Below, piece by piece: positions 1 to 7,994 of a stretch of DNA of 21,769 nucleotides. How positions within the stretch are numbered: position 1 is the first letter of the stretch; every line of letters starts with the position of its first letter. The notes beneath the pieces are model-generated. The model searched no databases. It was not told where the DNA came from and worked only from the letters and a program-made list of their open reading frames with translations. Position numbers and translations under genes: made by a program. Source of the DNA: Collinsella sp. (GTDB lineage: Bacteria; Actinomycetota; Coriobacteriia; Coriobacteriales; Coriobacteriaceae); contig JAUMNV010000209.1 of NCBI GenBank assembly GCA_031295725.1, positions 1-21,769 on the forward strand, read 5' to 3'.

Positions 1-421
1 TCGCGTAGTACCAGGTCCCGCCGTCGAGGACCCACCCGGTCGCCATGGCGCCGGAGGAGTTGAACCAGTATGCGGAGCCGTTGCATGCGTGAAGGCCCGT
101 CACCATGGCGCCGCCCGCGTCGGGGTCGAGCCAGTACCAGGAGCCGCCGGTGTAAAGCCAGCCGGTCGAGGCGATGCCGTTCGCGAACCAGTACCAGGAG
201 CCGTCGACGAGGCCCCAGCCGTTAAGGGGGCCGCAGCTGCCGAAGTAGCGGCGGACGCCCTGCGCGTCCGTCTGGTAGCCCGTCAGCATGGCCCCCGTCC
301 GGGCGTCGAAGCAGTAGGGCACGCCGCCGACGGATACGGGGCCGCGCGCCAGCACGCCGGAGCCAGTCGCGTAGTACCAGGTCCCGCCGTCGAGGACCCA
401 CCCGGTCGCCATGGCGCCGGA
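1..421 (-). repeat. 366-bp-period internal repeat in the lysozyme binding module
   Basis: Bases 1-55 are identical to 367-421, and the similarity continues with substitutions to about 125 and 490. The unit encodes several cell-wall-binding repeats, so this is a higher-order tandem duplication inside the gene. The left edge cuts it, so the copy number is unknown. Confidence 0.85.
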
Positions 422-1402
422 CGAATTAAACCAGTACAGGGAGCCGTTGCACTCGTGAAGGCCGGTTGCCATGGCACCGCCCGCGTCGGGCTCGAGCCAG
501 TACCACGTGCCGCTCTGAAACAACCATCCGGCATACGCCTTGCCGTTGGAGGCTGCATAATACCAGGTGCTGTCAATTAGTTGCCAATGATAAAGGGAGA
601 CATCAACATACGCGTAGTTCATATCAACGTTGCCGTTGATTCCAAGGACTTTTCCGTTGCTCTTATACTGCCAAAAACTGTAATTGCCGGTATAGTCACA
701 TTGCGAGTTATATTGAGCAATCCAATGATCCCAAGAGCTACTCTTAAATACAGAGTCAGTCAAAATGTTGTTAAACCAATTTAAATTTGCATAAATACCA
801 GGCTCATATCCTGCGGCAGAAATCCTATTACAAAAAACCTGCGCCCTCGATGCAATTCCGGTTTGACGTCCATTTGCAATTATCGAGTTATCCTCAAGAT
901 CGTAATACACCGGCAATCTTGGATTATGTCCAGAAAGGCAATTGATCACCATTGATGCCTCATCGGCTGCCTGCTGATTATCAAAAGCATATGAATAGAT
1001 ATAGACGCCGTAGGGAATTCCGAGTCGCTCGCACTCAGAAATATTTCGATTAAATTGATAGTCAACTCGACCGCCCCAAGATGGAGCGCCAAATCCAACA
1101 CGCAGAATAGCGAAATCGATACCAGAAGCCTTAACAGCATTCCAGTCAATACGTCCTTGATGCTCACTGACATCGATGCCCTGCGCCGTAGCCCCATCGG
1201 GAAGAATGTCCATGGACAATAAGGCTATTCCATCTTCTTCGGAAGAAGCATCCTCTGCGACCAATTGCCCATCCTCATAACGCCAGGAATTCTCAACTAG
1301 GGACCGCGCAGCTTCCGCGTTCGAGGGGAAAACAAACACAGAAATGGGCGCAAGGACCATCAGCACCAACAATGCCGAAAATAACTTAAGATGTTTGCTC
1401 AT
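1..1402 (-). CDS. Secreted GH25 lysozyme with cell-wall-binding repeats (3' end outside window)
   Basis: Predicted muramidase that cleaves the glycan strand of peptidoglycan outside the cell. The ATG at 1400-1402 is preceded by GAGG six bases upstream. Residues 1-32 are a signal peptide (MSKH, hydrophobic core, then NAEA). The GH25 domain covers about residues 74-265: GIDVSEHQG carries Asp77, PVYYDLED carries Asp168 and Glu170, followed by WIAQY and the FWQYKSNG region, as expected for active GH25. From about residue 272 come repeats of the form GTWYYA-x-GSG-x-GW, which continue off the left edge, so the C-terminus is not seen. The catalytic part (about 575-1402) is visibly AT-richer than the repeat part (1-560), and the repeats contain a 55-bp exact duplication at a 366-bp period. 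This suggests that the binding module was exchanged or expanded by recombination. The GH25 assignment is secure; the bond cleaved and the ligand of the repeats are inferred from the family. Confidence 0.93.
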   Translation of the reverse strand, partial: MSKHLKLFSALLVLMVLAPISVFVFPSNAEAARSLVENSWRYEDGQLVAEDASSEEDGIALLSMDILPDGATAQGIDVSEHQGRIDWNAVKASGIDFAILRVGFGAPSWGGRVDYQFNRNISECERLGIPYGVYIYSYAFDNQQAADEASMVINCLSGHNPRLPVYYDLEDNSIIANGRQTGIASRAQVFCNRISAAGYEPGIYANLNWFNNILTDSVFKSSSWDHWIAQYNSQCDYTGNYSFWQYKSNGKVLGINGNVDMNYAYVDVSLYHWQLIDSTWYYAASNGKAYAGWLFQSGTWYWLEPDAGGAMATGLHECNGSLYWFNSSGAMATGWVLDGGTWYYATGSGVLARGPVSVGGVPYCFDARTGAMLTGYQTDAQGVRRYFGSCGPLNGWGLVDGSWYWFANGIASTGWLYTGGSWYWLDPDAGGAMVTGLHACNGSAYWFNSSGAMATGWVLDGGTWYYA

Positions 1403-1633
1403 GTAAACCTCGTCATTCGTTCTTGTTTGCGTTTAGCTTACAGCATGGCTGTGAAAGATTTCCGAACATCCAACTGGACAAGATGCCATCTAGGACGACA
1501 AATAACTGCACGCAATACCACAATGTAAACAAGAACTTCCCAGCAGGGTGAAACCAAGGACTCCTAGTCCCTACTCTTACCCCCCCCCAAGAATACCGAC
1601 TTCAAATAAACTTTCAAACTAGATGTCAAAAAG

Positions 1634-1658
1634 GTAGGGGATCCAGAGAGTCCCCTAC
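1634..1658 (-). terminator. Rho-independent terminator of the NlpC/P60 gene
   Basis: On the minus strand, 12 bases after the stop at 1670, there is a perfect 8-bp stem (GTAGGGGA / TCCCCTAC) around a 9-base loop, followed by C and five T residues. This ends the unit containing the two genes upstream (5088 to 1670). Confidence 0.85.
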
Positions 1659-1669
1659 AACTCAGAATT

Positions 1670-3880
1670 CTAACGAATCAATATTACTTTCGATGGACCC
1701 AAAGCGGTCAAACCGGAGATGCGGTTTCCATAACCATCACTATGCCAGAACAAATTTTCGCTCGGCGAATTGCCCCAGAAAAAGCCAATGTGGCTATCGT
1801 CGGCATATGGGTTGTAAGGATTGAAGAACACAATGTCCCCCTTACGAGCCAAGCCACTGCGCAACAACTCATCAATAGAGTTGAAATAAGTCACGTTCGC
1901 GCACGTATCGATAGCGTAGCCGTACCAACGATAAGCGTTAACGCAGCCGCCCCTTCCGGGACCTCCACTCCAAGGGGAATGGCTCTGCTCGGCGGCAATG
2001 GGAGCTAAATTACCGCCCGCTTTCATATACGCATGCGATACAAATCCGCCGCAGTTCATACCGGTATACCCATCCCAACGAGGATCACCCTTTGGATACA
2101 TGCATGTTTCTTGGCTAAGATGCGTATCGTAGGGTGTTCCACGGTAATAGCCATCGTTTTCGTGGCTCATAAGCCAATTGACCAGGCTGGACCTATTAAC
2201 CCCCAAAACAGAACCAGACGTATTCAACCATGCACCACTTGCATTGAAGTAGTAGTCGACGCCATCGATTTTCAGCCACCCGTTAGCAAACATAGCGCCC
2301 GAAGGCTGAAGCCAGTACCACGTGCCGCGGTCATTGAGCCATCCGGTCTTCATCTTGTAGGTGGAAGGATCCATCCAATACCACGCACCGTTAACATATT
2401 GCCAACCAGACTTAAGGACACCATTGGAAGATGCGTAATACCAAGTATTGCCGCTTTCGTCAGAAGCGTCTTTCGACATAATCCAACCAGATGCTACATT
2501 GACGGCACCGTTTGCATCCGCATAGAAAACCGCGTCTCCAATATGAATCACACCTGGCAATGAAGACGAGTCAGCACGATCAGCGACTACGGGAGATCCA
2601 TCAGATGAAGTAGGCAACGGCTCGCTCAGTGCTCCAGACGATTTCGCCCATGCCATACCGTCGCTCAAGTTAATCCAGCACGAAGATGCCATCGCACCGG
2701 AATCATAAGAAAAATAGCGCGTGTTTCCTACCGCGAATTCACCAGTACACATTGCGCCGGATACATCATCAAGGTAATACCAGGCGCTTCCGAACTTTAT
2801 CCATCGTCCTCGTTGAATAGCTCCATTTGATGCGGCGTAATACCAAGTACCATCAACAAGTGCCCAGCCTGTTGCCATGGCGCCTGAACTCGTAAGGAAA
2901 TAGGTGGACAACTCCACTTGCATAAAGCCCGTGAGCATAATATGGCTTCCTGGATCCAGGTAATACCAAGAATTCCCTAGAAGTAACCAGCCTCCATGCA
3001 GTAAGCCGTTGGAGTCAGCGTAATACCAGTTGTTGTCAATAAGAGCCCACTGGGAGGAGAGCATGGCCCCTGAGCTGTTAAAGCTATAAGAAGTGCCATT
3101 ACATTCTTTCAACCCGGTGGCCATAGAACCGTCTGCAGGATCAAGCCAGTACCAACGACCCCCATCCGAGAGCCAGCCTTTCACCATGGCACCAGAGCCG
3201 GAGAAATAATGCCAGACGGAAGCATCAAGGTGCCATCCGATAAGCATTGCGCCAGAAGAGGAGAATCCATACGTGGCTTCCCCGATCTGCAGCATTGTAT
3301 CGTGGACCATCTTGCCCTCATCATCCAGCCAATACCAGTTGCTGCCGTCTGAAAGCCAGCCTTTTACCATGGCGCCAGAACCGGAGAAATAACGCCAAGC
3401 AGAAGTGGGGCCTGTAGAATCTAGGTACCAGCCGACACGCATTGCACCCGAAGAGGAGAATCCATAAGTTGCACCCCCGACTTGAACCAATCCATCCTGA
3501 GCCATTCGACCTTCGTCGTCGAACCAGTACCAGCTACCGTTTATGTGTCTCCAAGAAGAAACAGCGATTGTTCCGTCGGACAAGCCCCAACGCCAATAAC
3601 CAGCCCCTTCTTCGGGTGATATCCACCCCTGATGCCAAACAATTTGATTCGAAACCTCAGAAGGGGTCTCATTATCAACCTGAGAGTTCTGCTCGACAGC
3701 GAAGGTCGATTCGCGCTGAGCATCAACGCCTGACTCGACAGAAGCAATAGCAACGTTAGATGCGGGACCTTCGTCAGTGTTATTCGAATCAAGGGCGTAT
3801 AACATCGAGGGCGAACCCAAAAGGAGTCCCAAAGAAACAAGGCCCGAAAAGACCAACACCCCGAATGAGCATTTCTTCAT
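1670..3880 (-). CDS. Secreted NlpC/P60-type peptidoglycan hydrolase with many cell-wall-binding repeats
   Basis: The 736-residue product starts with a signal peptide (MKKCSFG, hydrophobic stretch, LYALDS). A linker follows, and then from about residue 80 to 575 there are more than fifteen W/Y-rich binding repeats of the GWLSDGSNWYWLDDEGKM type. The C-terminal 150 residues are an NlpC/P60-like cysteine hydrolase: MNCGGFVSHAY holds the presumed catalytic Cys610, DDSHIGFFWG holds His697, and FWHSDG follows. This predicts cleavage of peptide stems in peptidoglycan at the cell surface. A GTG at 3901 would add seven residues, but it spoils the basic N-terminus of the signal peptide, so ATG 3880 is preferred; neither has a strong ribosome site. 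The gene lies 80 bases after the repeat protein at 3961-5088 with no terminator between them, so they are probably co-transcribed. A remnant of a related C-terminal domain lies at 10044-10250. Confidence 0.9.
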   Translation of the reverse strand: MKKCSFGVLVFSGLVSLGLLLGSPSMLYALDSNNTDEGPASNVAIASVESGVDAQRESTFAVEQNSQVDNETPSEVSNQIVWHQGWISPEEGAGYWRWGLSDGTIAVSSWRHINGSWYWFDDEGRMAQDGLVQVGGATYGFSSSGAMRVGWYLDSTGPTSAWRYFSGSGAMVKGWLSDGSNWYWLDDEGKMVHDTMLQIGEATYGFSSSGAMLIGWHLDASVWHYFSGSGAMVKGWLSDGGRWYWLDPADGSMATGLKECNGTSYSFNSSGAMLSSQWALIDNNWYYADSNGLLHGGWLLLGNSWYYLDPGSHIMLTGFMQVELSTYFLTSSGAMATGWALVDGTWYYAASNGAIQRGRWIKFGSAWYYLDDVSGAMCTGEFAVGNTRYFSYDSGAMASSCWINLSDGMAWAKSSGALSEPLPTSSDGSPVVADRADSSSLPGVIHIGDAVFYADANGAVNVASGWIMSKDASDESGNTWYYASSNGVLKSGWQYVNGAWYWMDPSTYKMKTGWLNDRGTWYWLQPSGAMFANGWLKIDGVDYYFNASGAWLNTSGSVLGVNRSSLVNWLMSHENDGYYRGTPYDTHLSQETCMYPKGDPRWDGYTGMNCGGFVSHAYMKAGGNLAPIAAEQSHSPWSGGPGRGGCVNAYRWYGYAIDTCANVTYFNSIDELLRSGLARKGDIVFFNPYNPYADDSHIGFFWGNSPSENLFWHSDGYGNRISGLTALGPSKVILIR

Positions 3881-3960
3881 AGCAGCACGGTATCCAATCA
3901 CGCAGCGACCCCGTCACCTCAGGGCAATGGGGCCTCAATCAAAACTAGCTCAATAATGCG

Positions 3961-5088
3961 TTAGCCAATTTGTTGGCAGTTCTTGCACTCTCGTAAAGCA
4001 CCGCGCCTCCGGGCCTCCTGGATAGAGATCTGCGAATAGCCCTTTGCGTCCTTGCCAACGGTACGACACTTATGCGTATGGTAAACATCGCTACCGCTCT
4101 TATACCAAACTAAACCGTAGTCCGGAATCCACTTGCCGTCCTCGCCGACATAGTAGGAGCCAACCCAGGCATTCGTAGCCATGGCGCCGGAAGACTGGAG
4201 GTAGTAGTCGCCGACCCAGGCGTCGTGGGCCATAGCGCCGGAACCGCTAAAGTAGTACCAGGCGCCGCCGACCTGACGCCAGCCGGTGGCCATCGCACCG
4301 GAATCGTCGAACCAGTACCAAGAGCCACCCAGGCTGCGCCAGCCGTTAGCGACCATGGCGCCCGAGCCGTCGAGATAGAACCACGCACCGCCGATGTTGA
4401 GCCAGCCAGTGGCCATCGCGCCGGAGGCGTTGGCGTAGTACCAGGTGCCCGAATCGTTGATCCAGCCAGTTAGCATGACACCGTACTCATTGAAATAGTA
4501 CCAAGTTCCACCGATATTATGCCAACCGGTCAACAGCTCGCCGCTGGAAGTCGCATAGAGCCACTTTCCATAGATGGAGTCATAAATCCAGCCACTATGC
4601 TGCATGCGGCCATCAGCATTGGCGCCAGGGGTGTTCAGGAAGTAGTTTTTGCCATCAATCTGAACTCGGCCGTATGCCATATCGTGGTTTTCGGGATAGA
4701 AGTAGTACCAATCCCCGCCGATAAGCTGCCAGTTCGACACCGCGGTCCCGTCAGCGCCAAAATAGTACCAAACGGCTTCGTAATCGTTATACCACTGGTT
4801 CGTGACCATGACGCCAGTCTCGGGATCGAAATAGCGAAGGTTGCCGTCCTCGCACCGAACGAGTTCGGTCTGCATCGAGCCATCGTTGTCGAAATAATAC
4901 GTTCCAGCAGGACGAGAAACAGAGAAACCTGTCAAATTGCGAGACTCGCTATGATCAATATATTGAAGACCAACGAGAGAATCAATATCAGCAAATGAGG
5001 GCGCCGGGACAACCGTCATGCAGGCGGCGGCAAATACAGCAACTCCCAGCGCTGTTAGTCCTCGCCATCTTTCTCGAAGGTTATTCAT
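3961..5088 (-). CDS. Secreted cell-wall-binding repeat protein with C-terminal His/Cys (zinc-ribbon-like) domain
   Basis: The 375-residue product has an N-terminal signal peptide (basic MNNLRERWRG, hydrophobic core, PAPSFA). From about residue 55 to 310 it consists of binding repeats such as GWHNIGGTWYYFNEYGVM. No hydrolase domain is visible. The last 60 residues differ: VWYKSGSDVYHTHKC, then ISIQEARRRGALRECKNC, giving His337/His339, Cys341, Cys368 and Cys371. This H-x3-C ... C-x2-C pattern with an 'EA-x3-G' element resembles small metal-binding tails found on other secreted bacterial proteins. Its role here is unknown. ATG 5088 has AAGGA six bases upstream. This is the first gene of the likely two-gene unit that ends at 1634. 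It could be an adhesin or wall-organising protein rather than an enzyme. Confidence 0.88.
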   Translation of the reverse strand: MNNLRERWRGLTALGVAVFAAACMTVVPAPSFADIDSLVGLQYIDHSESRNLTGFSVSRPAGTYYFDNDGSMQTELVRCEDGNLRYFDPETGVMVTNQWYNDYEAVWYYFGADGTAVSNWQLIGGDWYYFYPENHDMAYGRVQIDGKNYFLNTPGANADGRMQHSGWIYDSIYGKWLYATSSGELLTGWHNIGGTWYYFNEYGVMLTGWINDSGTWYYANASGAMATGWLNIGGAWFYLDGSGAMVANGWRSLGGSWYWFDDSGAMATGWRQVGGAWYYFSGSGAMAHDAWVGDYYLQSSGAMATNAWVGSYYVGEDGKWIPDYGLVWYKSGSDVYHTHKCRTVGKDAKGYSQISIQEARRRGALRECKNCQQIG

Positions 5089-5127
5089 ACGACATCCTTT
5101 CTCCGAGATTTAAGGCTCTCTTAAGTT

Positions 5128-5156
5128 ATTCTCAGACTATCAATTTAGTTTTTCAA
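5128..5156 (-). promoter_or_regulatory. Candidate promoter of the cell-wall protein unit
   Basis: On the minus strand TTGAAA (5156-5151) is separated by 17 bases from GAGAAT (5133-5128), about 40 bases before the ATG at 5088. The spacing is ideal and the -10 matches 4 of 6 consensus positions. No second element supports it. Confidence 0.4.
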
Positions 5157-5665
5157 CAGGGAATCGATAAAAGGTATCTTTGTGACTGCAATTTGATGAG
5201 AGCCGCCACGTCCTTGCCGTCCCGTGCATTGTCGACAGCAACGTCTTATGGCACAAACCGGATATCCTTTTCGGCGCAAATCGTTTGAGCAGGCGGCACG
5301 CGGAAGGAGTGTGTAGAGCGGTTTTCTGCTGGCTGCCAGCCACGGCATCCTTTCGGAAACCTAATTGCCGCCGGAATTAAAGTCCCCGGCGCGGACTCAC
5401 CTTATCTCCCCGACGCGGGCTCGATATCCTCTCGGATATCTAATCGTCTTGGACTTTTACCTGCCCAAGCACAGTACAACTTTTACGTGCCGCCACACGG
5501 AGCAAGGCTCGGGGATTATTCTCTAAAAACCATGCTTTCAAAGCAACTTAGGCACAAACGTAGTCAAACAAAATACCTTTCAGGTCTTTCTTGAAGATAA
5601 GCAGTAGATTAAAGTATCCGACAAGAAATCCCGCATTACATTCAACCCGCAGAAAAAACAGAGCA
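5157..5665. other. Intergenic region with hairpins and IS-end-like repeats, no convincing gene
   Basis: There is no open frame with a credible start and ribosome site. A perfect 7-bp hairpin (GATATCC-TCTC-GGATATC) lies at 5423-5440, and a weaker relative lies 79 bases to the left (5344-5362), each followed by CTAAT. The octamer ACTTTTAC occurs twice, 26 bases apart (5453-5460 and 5479-5486), which resembles the spaced direct repeats seen at IS21-type element ends. Short minus-strand frames around 5157-5290 may be decayed coding sequence, but nothing was recognised. This is probably debris of a mobile element. Confidence 0.3.
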
Positions 5666-6523
5666 CTAATACTCCGCCATGCCTTCGGACTCATATAAAA
5701 ACCTCATATGATCGACATCGAATCTAAGTGATAGCACATCTATAGATTTGCGTACATCAGAACACAGGCAAACGAATTTAAAAAACGAATCAGTTAATTC
5801 GCTTTCAAACTCTTTGTCGCATATACGTTTTCCAAGCTCAATAGCTTGGCTCAATTTAGTAGCGACAAAGTGGTTGGAAATTAAACCAAGCATGTTATTA
5901 GCCTTCTCAAGGCTATCAAGAACAGGCAAAACGTATTGTATTGCGAAATCTAATGTGACGGTATCATCCTCAATATAATTCGGAAGTCGATACGCTAAAT
6001 CACATGTATTTATATAATATTTGATCCATGACTCTTTCATTTTTGGAAACCGAGAGATATGGATTAACCGACTTTCAGCAGAGGTATCGCCCAATCTATT
6101 AGAAGTTGGAATTAAAATAGTATTTGACCTTTGCTTTCGCCAAGACGAATTATCGAAATTCAATCGAACACGAATATACTCTTGCAACCAGACAAAATAG
6201 CACGCTCCATCATCCGCTAAAGAACATCTAATTAAAAGAAAAGGTATTGCAAACATTTCAGCGTATAAAAGCGTCTTCGTATCAATGGAAAATGGAATTT
6301 CAGGTTTATCTTCGAGTGGCTTGTTTGTTCCCTTCACCTGAATTGCCATTAATTCACCAGTAGCGAATCCGTTTTCAAAGCGCTCAAAAATTTTATCGAT
6401 TCCAAAATCACGTTCTGTTAAGTCTCGAACAACCCAGTTTTCAGAAGGCATAAGGGAGGTGACGAAAGAGCATGCCTCTGTATCAATTATGTGGCTATTT
6501 GGACGTTTCGGAGGATATGCCAT
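5666..6523 (-). CDS. DUF4365-type protein, predicted nuclease fold
   Basis: The 285-residue protein has an N-terminal DUF4365-like domain (about residues 8-140). It shows WVVRDLTERDFGID (Asp43), GELMAIQVKGT (Glu57, Gln62, Lys64) and later CYFVWLQEYIRVRL. The D...E-x-Q-x-K arrangement fits a PD-(D/E)XK-like nuclease core, and the family is common in anti-phage and mobile gene neighbourhoods. The C-terminal half is helical and unrecognised. The start at ATG 6523 (MAYPPKRPNS) is chosen because GGAG lies nine bases upstream and family members begin at this point. An in-frame ATG at 6592 would add a hydrophobic helix but has no ribosome site. The gene is AT-rich compared with the glycan genes. A possible small membrane ORF overlaps its start. 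Whether it cuts DNA is inference. Confidence 0.75.
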   Translation of the reverse strand: MAYPPKRPNSHIIDTEACSFVTSLMPSENWVVRDLTERDFGIDKIFERFENGFATGELMAIQVKGTNKPLEDKPEIPFSIDTKTLLYAEMFAIPFLLIRCSLADDGACYFVWLQEYIRVRLNFDNSSWRKQRSNTILIPTSNRLGDTSAESRLIHISRFPKMKESWIKYYINTCDLAYRLPNYIEDDTVTLDFAIQYVLPVLDSLEKANNMLGLISNHFVATKLSQAIELGKRICDKEFESELTDSFFKFVCLCSDVRKSIDVLSLRFDVDHMRFLYESEGMAEY

Positions 6524-6680
6524 AAAAATCAGCTCCATCAGCCTTAGCGCAAGAGCACCTAATAACGACAAAATAAAGATAACAACCAACATAATTAGAC
6601 TGCATGTCAGTTGATATCGAATAAGCGGTTAAGGACACAATAACCAATAAAACAATAGCACTCACTGTGTCCAGGGGCAT
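6495..6680 (-). CDS. Possible small membrane protein overlapping the DUF4365 gene
   Basis: A 61-residue frame begins at ATG 6680 with a strong GGAGG nine bases upstream. It ends 29 bases inside the DUF4365 gene in another frame. Residues 5-24 (TVSAIVLLVIVSLTAYSIST) look like a membrane helix, and a second hydrophobic stretch (VGCYLYFVVIRC) follows. The overlap would couple its translation to the nuclease-fold gene. The alternative is that the good ribosome site belongs to a decayed upstream part of the DUF4365 gene. No family was recognised. Confidence 0.33.
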   Translation of the reverse strand: MPLDTVSAIVLLVIVSLTAYSISTDMQSNYVGCYLYFVVIRCSCAKADGADFYGISSETSK

Positions 6681-6740
6681 GGACCATCTCCTCCATCCTT
6701 CCTGCTCGAGCACGTCAGAGTAACCACCCGGTGAAACCAT

Positions 6741-7209
6741 TGGCCGAGAGCTGCGCCCCCAGTCCCCGGGAAGCGGCCCTCTTGATTAAACTGCTCAGTA
6801 TTTCGTGCTCACGGGCTCAATTCCCGGTGACCACTTGAGTCACTTCATAGTAGAGAGCAACGACAATGTCGACGCTGCAGGTCTTAAGAATACATTCGCA
6901 ATAGATGTTCCGGCTGTTCACGCCACTGCAGTGAAGCTGACCGGCCTCGGCTTCTATGATCGAATTAAGCACCTGATCGGAGAGCCTGCGGATAAGCACC
7001 AGCTGTCGATCGTCCCGTCGCTGAGGTGGGGCTCAGCGAACATGTCGGGCGCGGCGTCCGCTAAGATCTACATTGCGGTCCTCATCCTTCTCAAGAACCT
7101 TCCTTGTGGTTATTTCAGATTCTAGTGCGAAAGCCGTTTTGCGTCAGGCAGACGTCATCACCCCCCCCCACGCTTACGCCATCTATTTTTTGTGCGATCC
7201 AAAGTATCG
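6741..7209. other. Region without a clear gene; possible decayed coding sequence
   Basis: A plus-strand frame from a GTG at 6805 to 7125 (106 residues, including LTGLGFYDRIKHLIGEP) has no ribosome site and no recognised family. The minus strand reads open across much of the same stretch but contains stops. Base composition is more GC-rich than the flanking defence-like genes. A run of nine C residues lies at 7161-7169. A short hairpin (GCGAT...ATCGC) lies around 7188-7210 next to the stop of the gene at 7210, but it lacks a T-tract on the correct side. This is best viewed as remnant sequence of unknown origin. Confidence 0.3.
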
Positions 7210-7851
7210 CTAGCTCACGCTCTTCACTATCATCAAATTTGCAGGTCTCATATTTGATGTTTCATTCAGCTCCTTAGAATCGATAACCAAATCCCATTGT
7301 CCATTTTGGCCCGGCAATGATCGGCAAAGTTGTTTGTTAGGTATACGAAACAATCGATTAACTGGAGTCAAACGCTTAACTCCAAAACATTTCAAACTGA
7401 CAATTTCGATACATAATAAAGCTGCCAGTGAATTCAAACAGTTCTCCAAATTAGCTTTTCTAAAATACGTACCACGATCATGTTTCACAGCGTTATAGCT
7501 ATCCCACCAAGTTAATTTTGCATACATTCCATTTATCCACGCATTAAAAGGTTTGAGTGAAATACTCTGGTTAATCGCAATGTCAACTACCTCATTTACA
7601 AAGGCAATATCATTCAAAGCAGACAGGCACTCGAATGCTTCCTTGATATTAGATGGTCTATTTCCGGATCGAAGTTCGACATAATCTTTAAAAACCGAAT
7701 CAAATTCAGAACAAATCGATAAAAGCATCTTTGCAAATTCAACTGAATAAGTTGAGAAATTATCGTTGCTCAGCTCAACATAATTAAAGGAATTAACAAG
7801 CTCTCTTTCAAGAACCAAGTAGTAATCCCAATTTGATAAAGATAAACTCAT
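7210..7851 (-). CDS. HEPN-like all-helical protein of unknown function
   Basis: The 213-residue predicted helical protein is not assigned to a named family. The distinctive element is WWDSYNAVKHDRGTYF at residues 115-130. It resembles the W-x2-YN-x-VKH-x-R signature of many small HEPN-like hypothetical proteins. Here the Arg of the classical R-x4-6-H RNase motif is a Tyr, so catalysis is doubtful. ATG 7851 has GGGAG ten bases upstream; a TTG two codons earlier is possible. It lies between DUF4365 and DUF2971 genes on the same strand with the same AT-rich composition. Such proteins are frequent in defence and abortive-infection islands, where they can act as toxins or partners. The function is inferred from context only. 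Confidence 0.6.
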   Translation of the reverse strand: MSLSLSNWDYYLVLERELVNSFNYVELSNDNFSTYSVEFAKMLLSICSEFDSVFKDYVELRSGNRPSNIKEAFECLSALNDIAFVNEVVDIAINQSISLKPFNAWINGMYAKLTWWDSYNAVKHDRGTYFRKANLENCLNSLAALLCIEIVSLKCFGVKRLTPVNRLFRIPNKQLCRSLPGQNGQWDLVIDSKELNETSNMRPANLMIVKSVS

Positions 7852-7994
7852 AGACAAGCAACTCCCGTTAACGTAAATTACACCAAATTATCTTTCGAAA
7901 TGCCCCCGTAGATATAGCAATCGCCAGCTCAGAAGTCTACTGACGCCCGATTCAGCTGACAAATAATTGACTATACGGCACTATTAAAGGATAA

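Noticed and set aside
89..580. Plus-strand open frame of 163 residues over the lysozyme repeats
   Set aside because: It is a low-complexity antisense shadow of the GC-rich binding repeats. The minus strand reads continuously into the GH25 domain.
6592..6592. Upstream ATG start giving the DUF4365 protein a membrane anchor
   Set aside because: It has no ribosome site, whereas ATG 6523 has GGAG at nine bases and matches the family start. The anchor remains a weaker alternative.
6808..6836. A tRNA T-arm-like sequence (CGGG-CTCAATT-CCCG followed by TGACCA)
   Set aside because: No matching acceptor, D-arm or anticodon arm can be placed upstream, and the T-stem has only four pairs. It is treated as chance.
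6805..7125. Plus-strand gene of 106 residues
   Set aside because: GTG start without a ribosome site, no recognised family, and no promoter. It is kept only as part of a possible remnant region.
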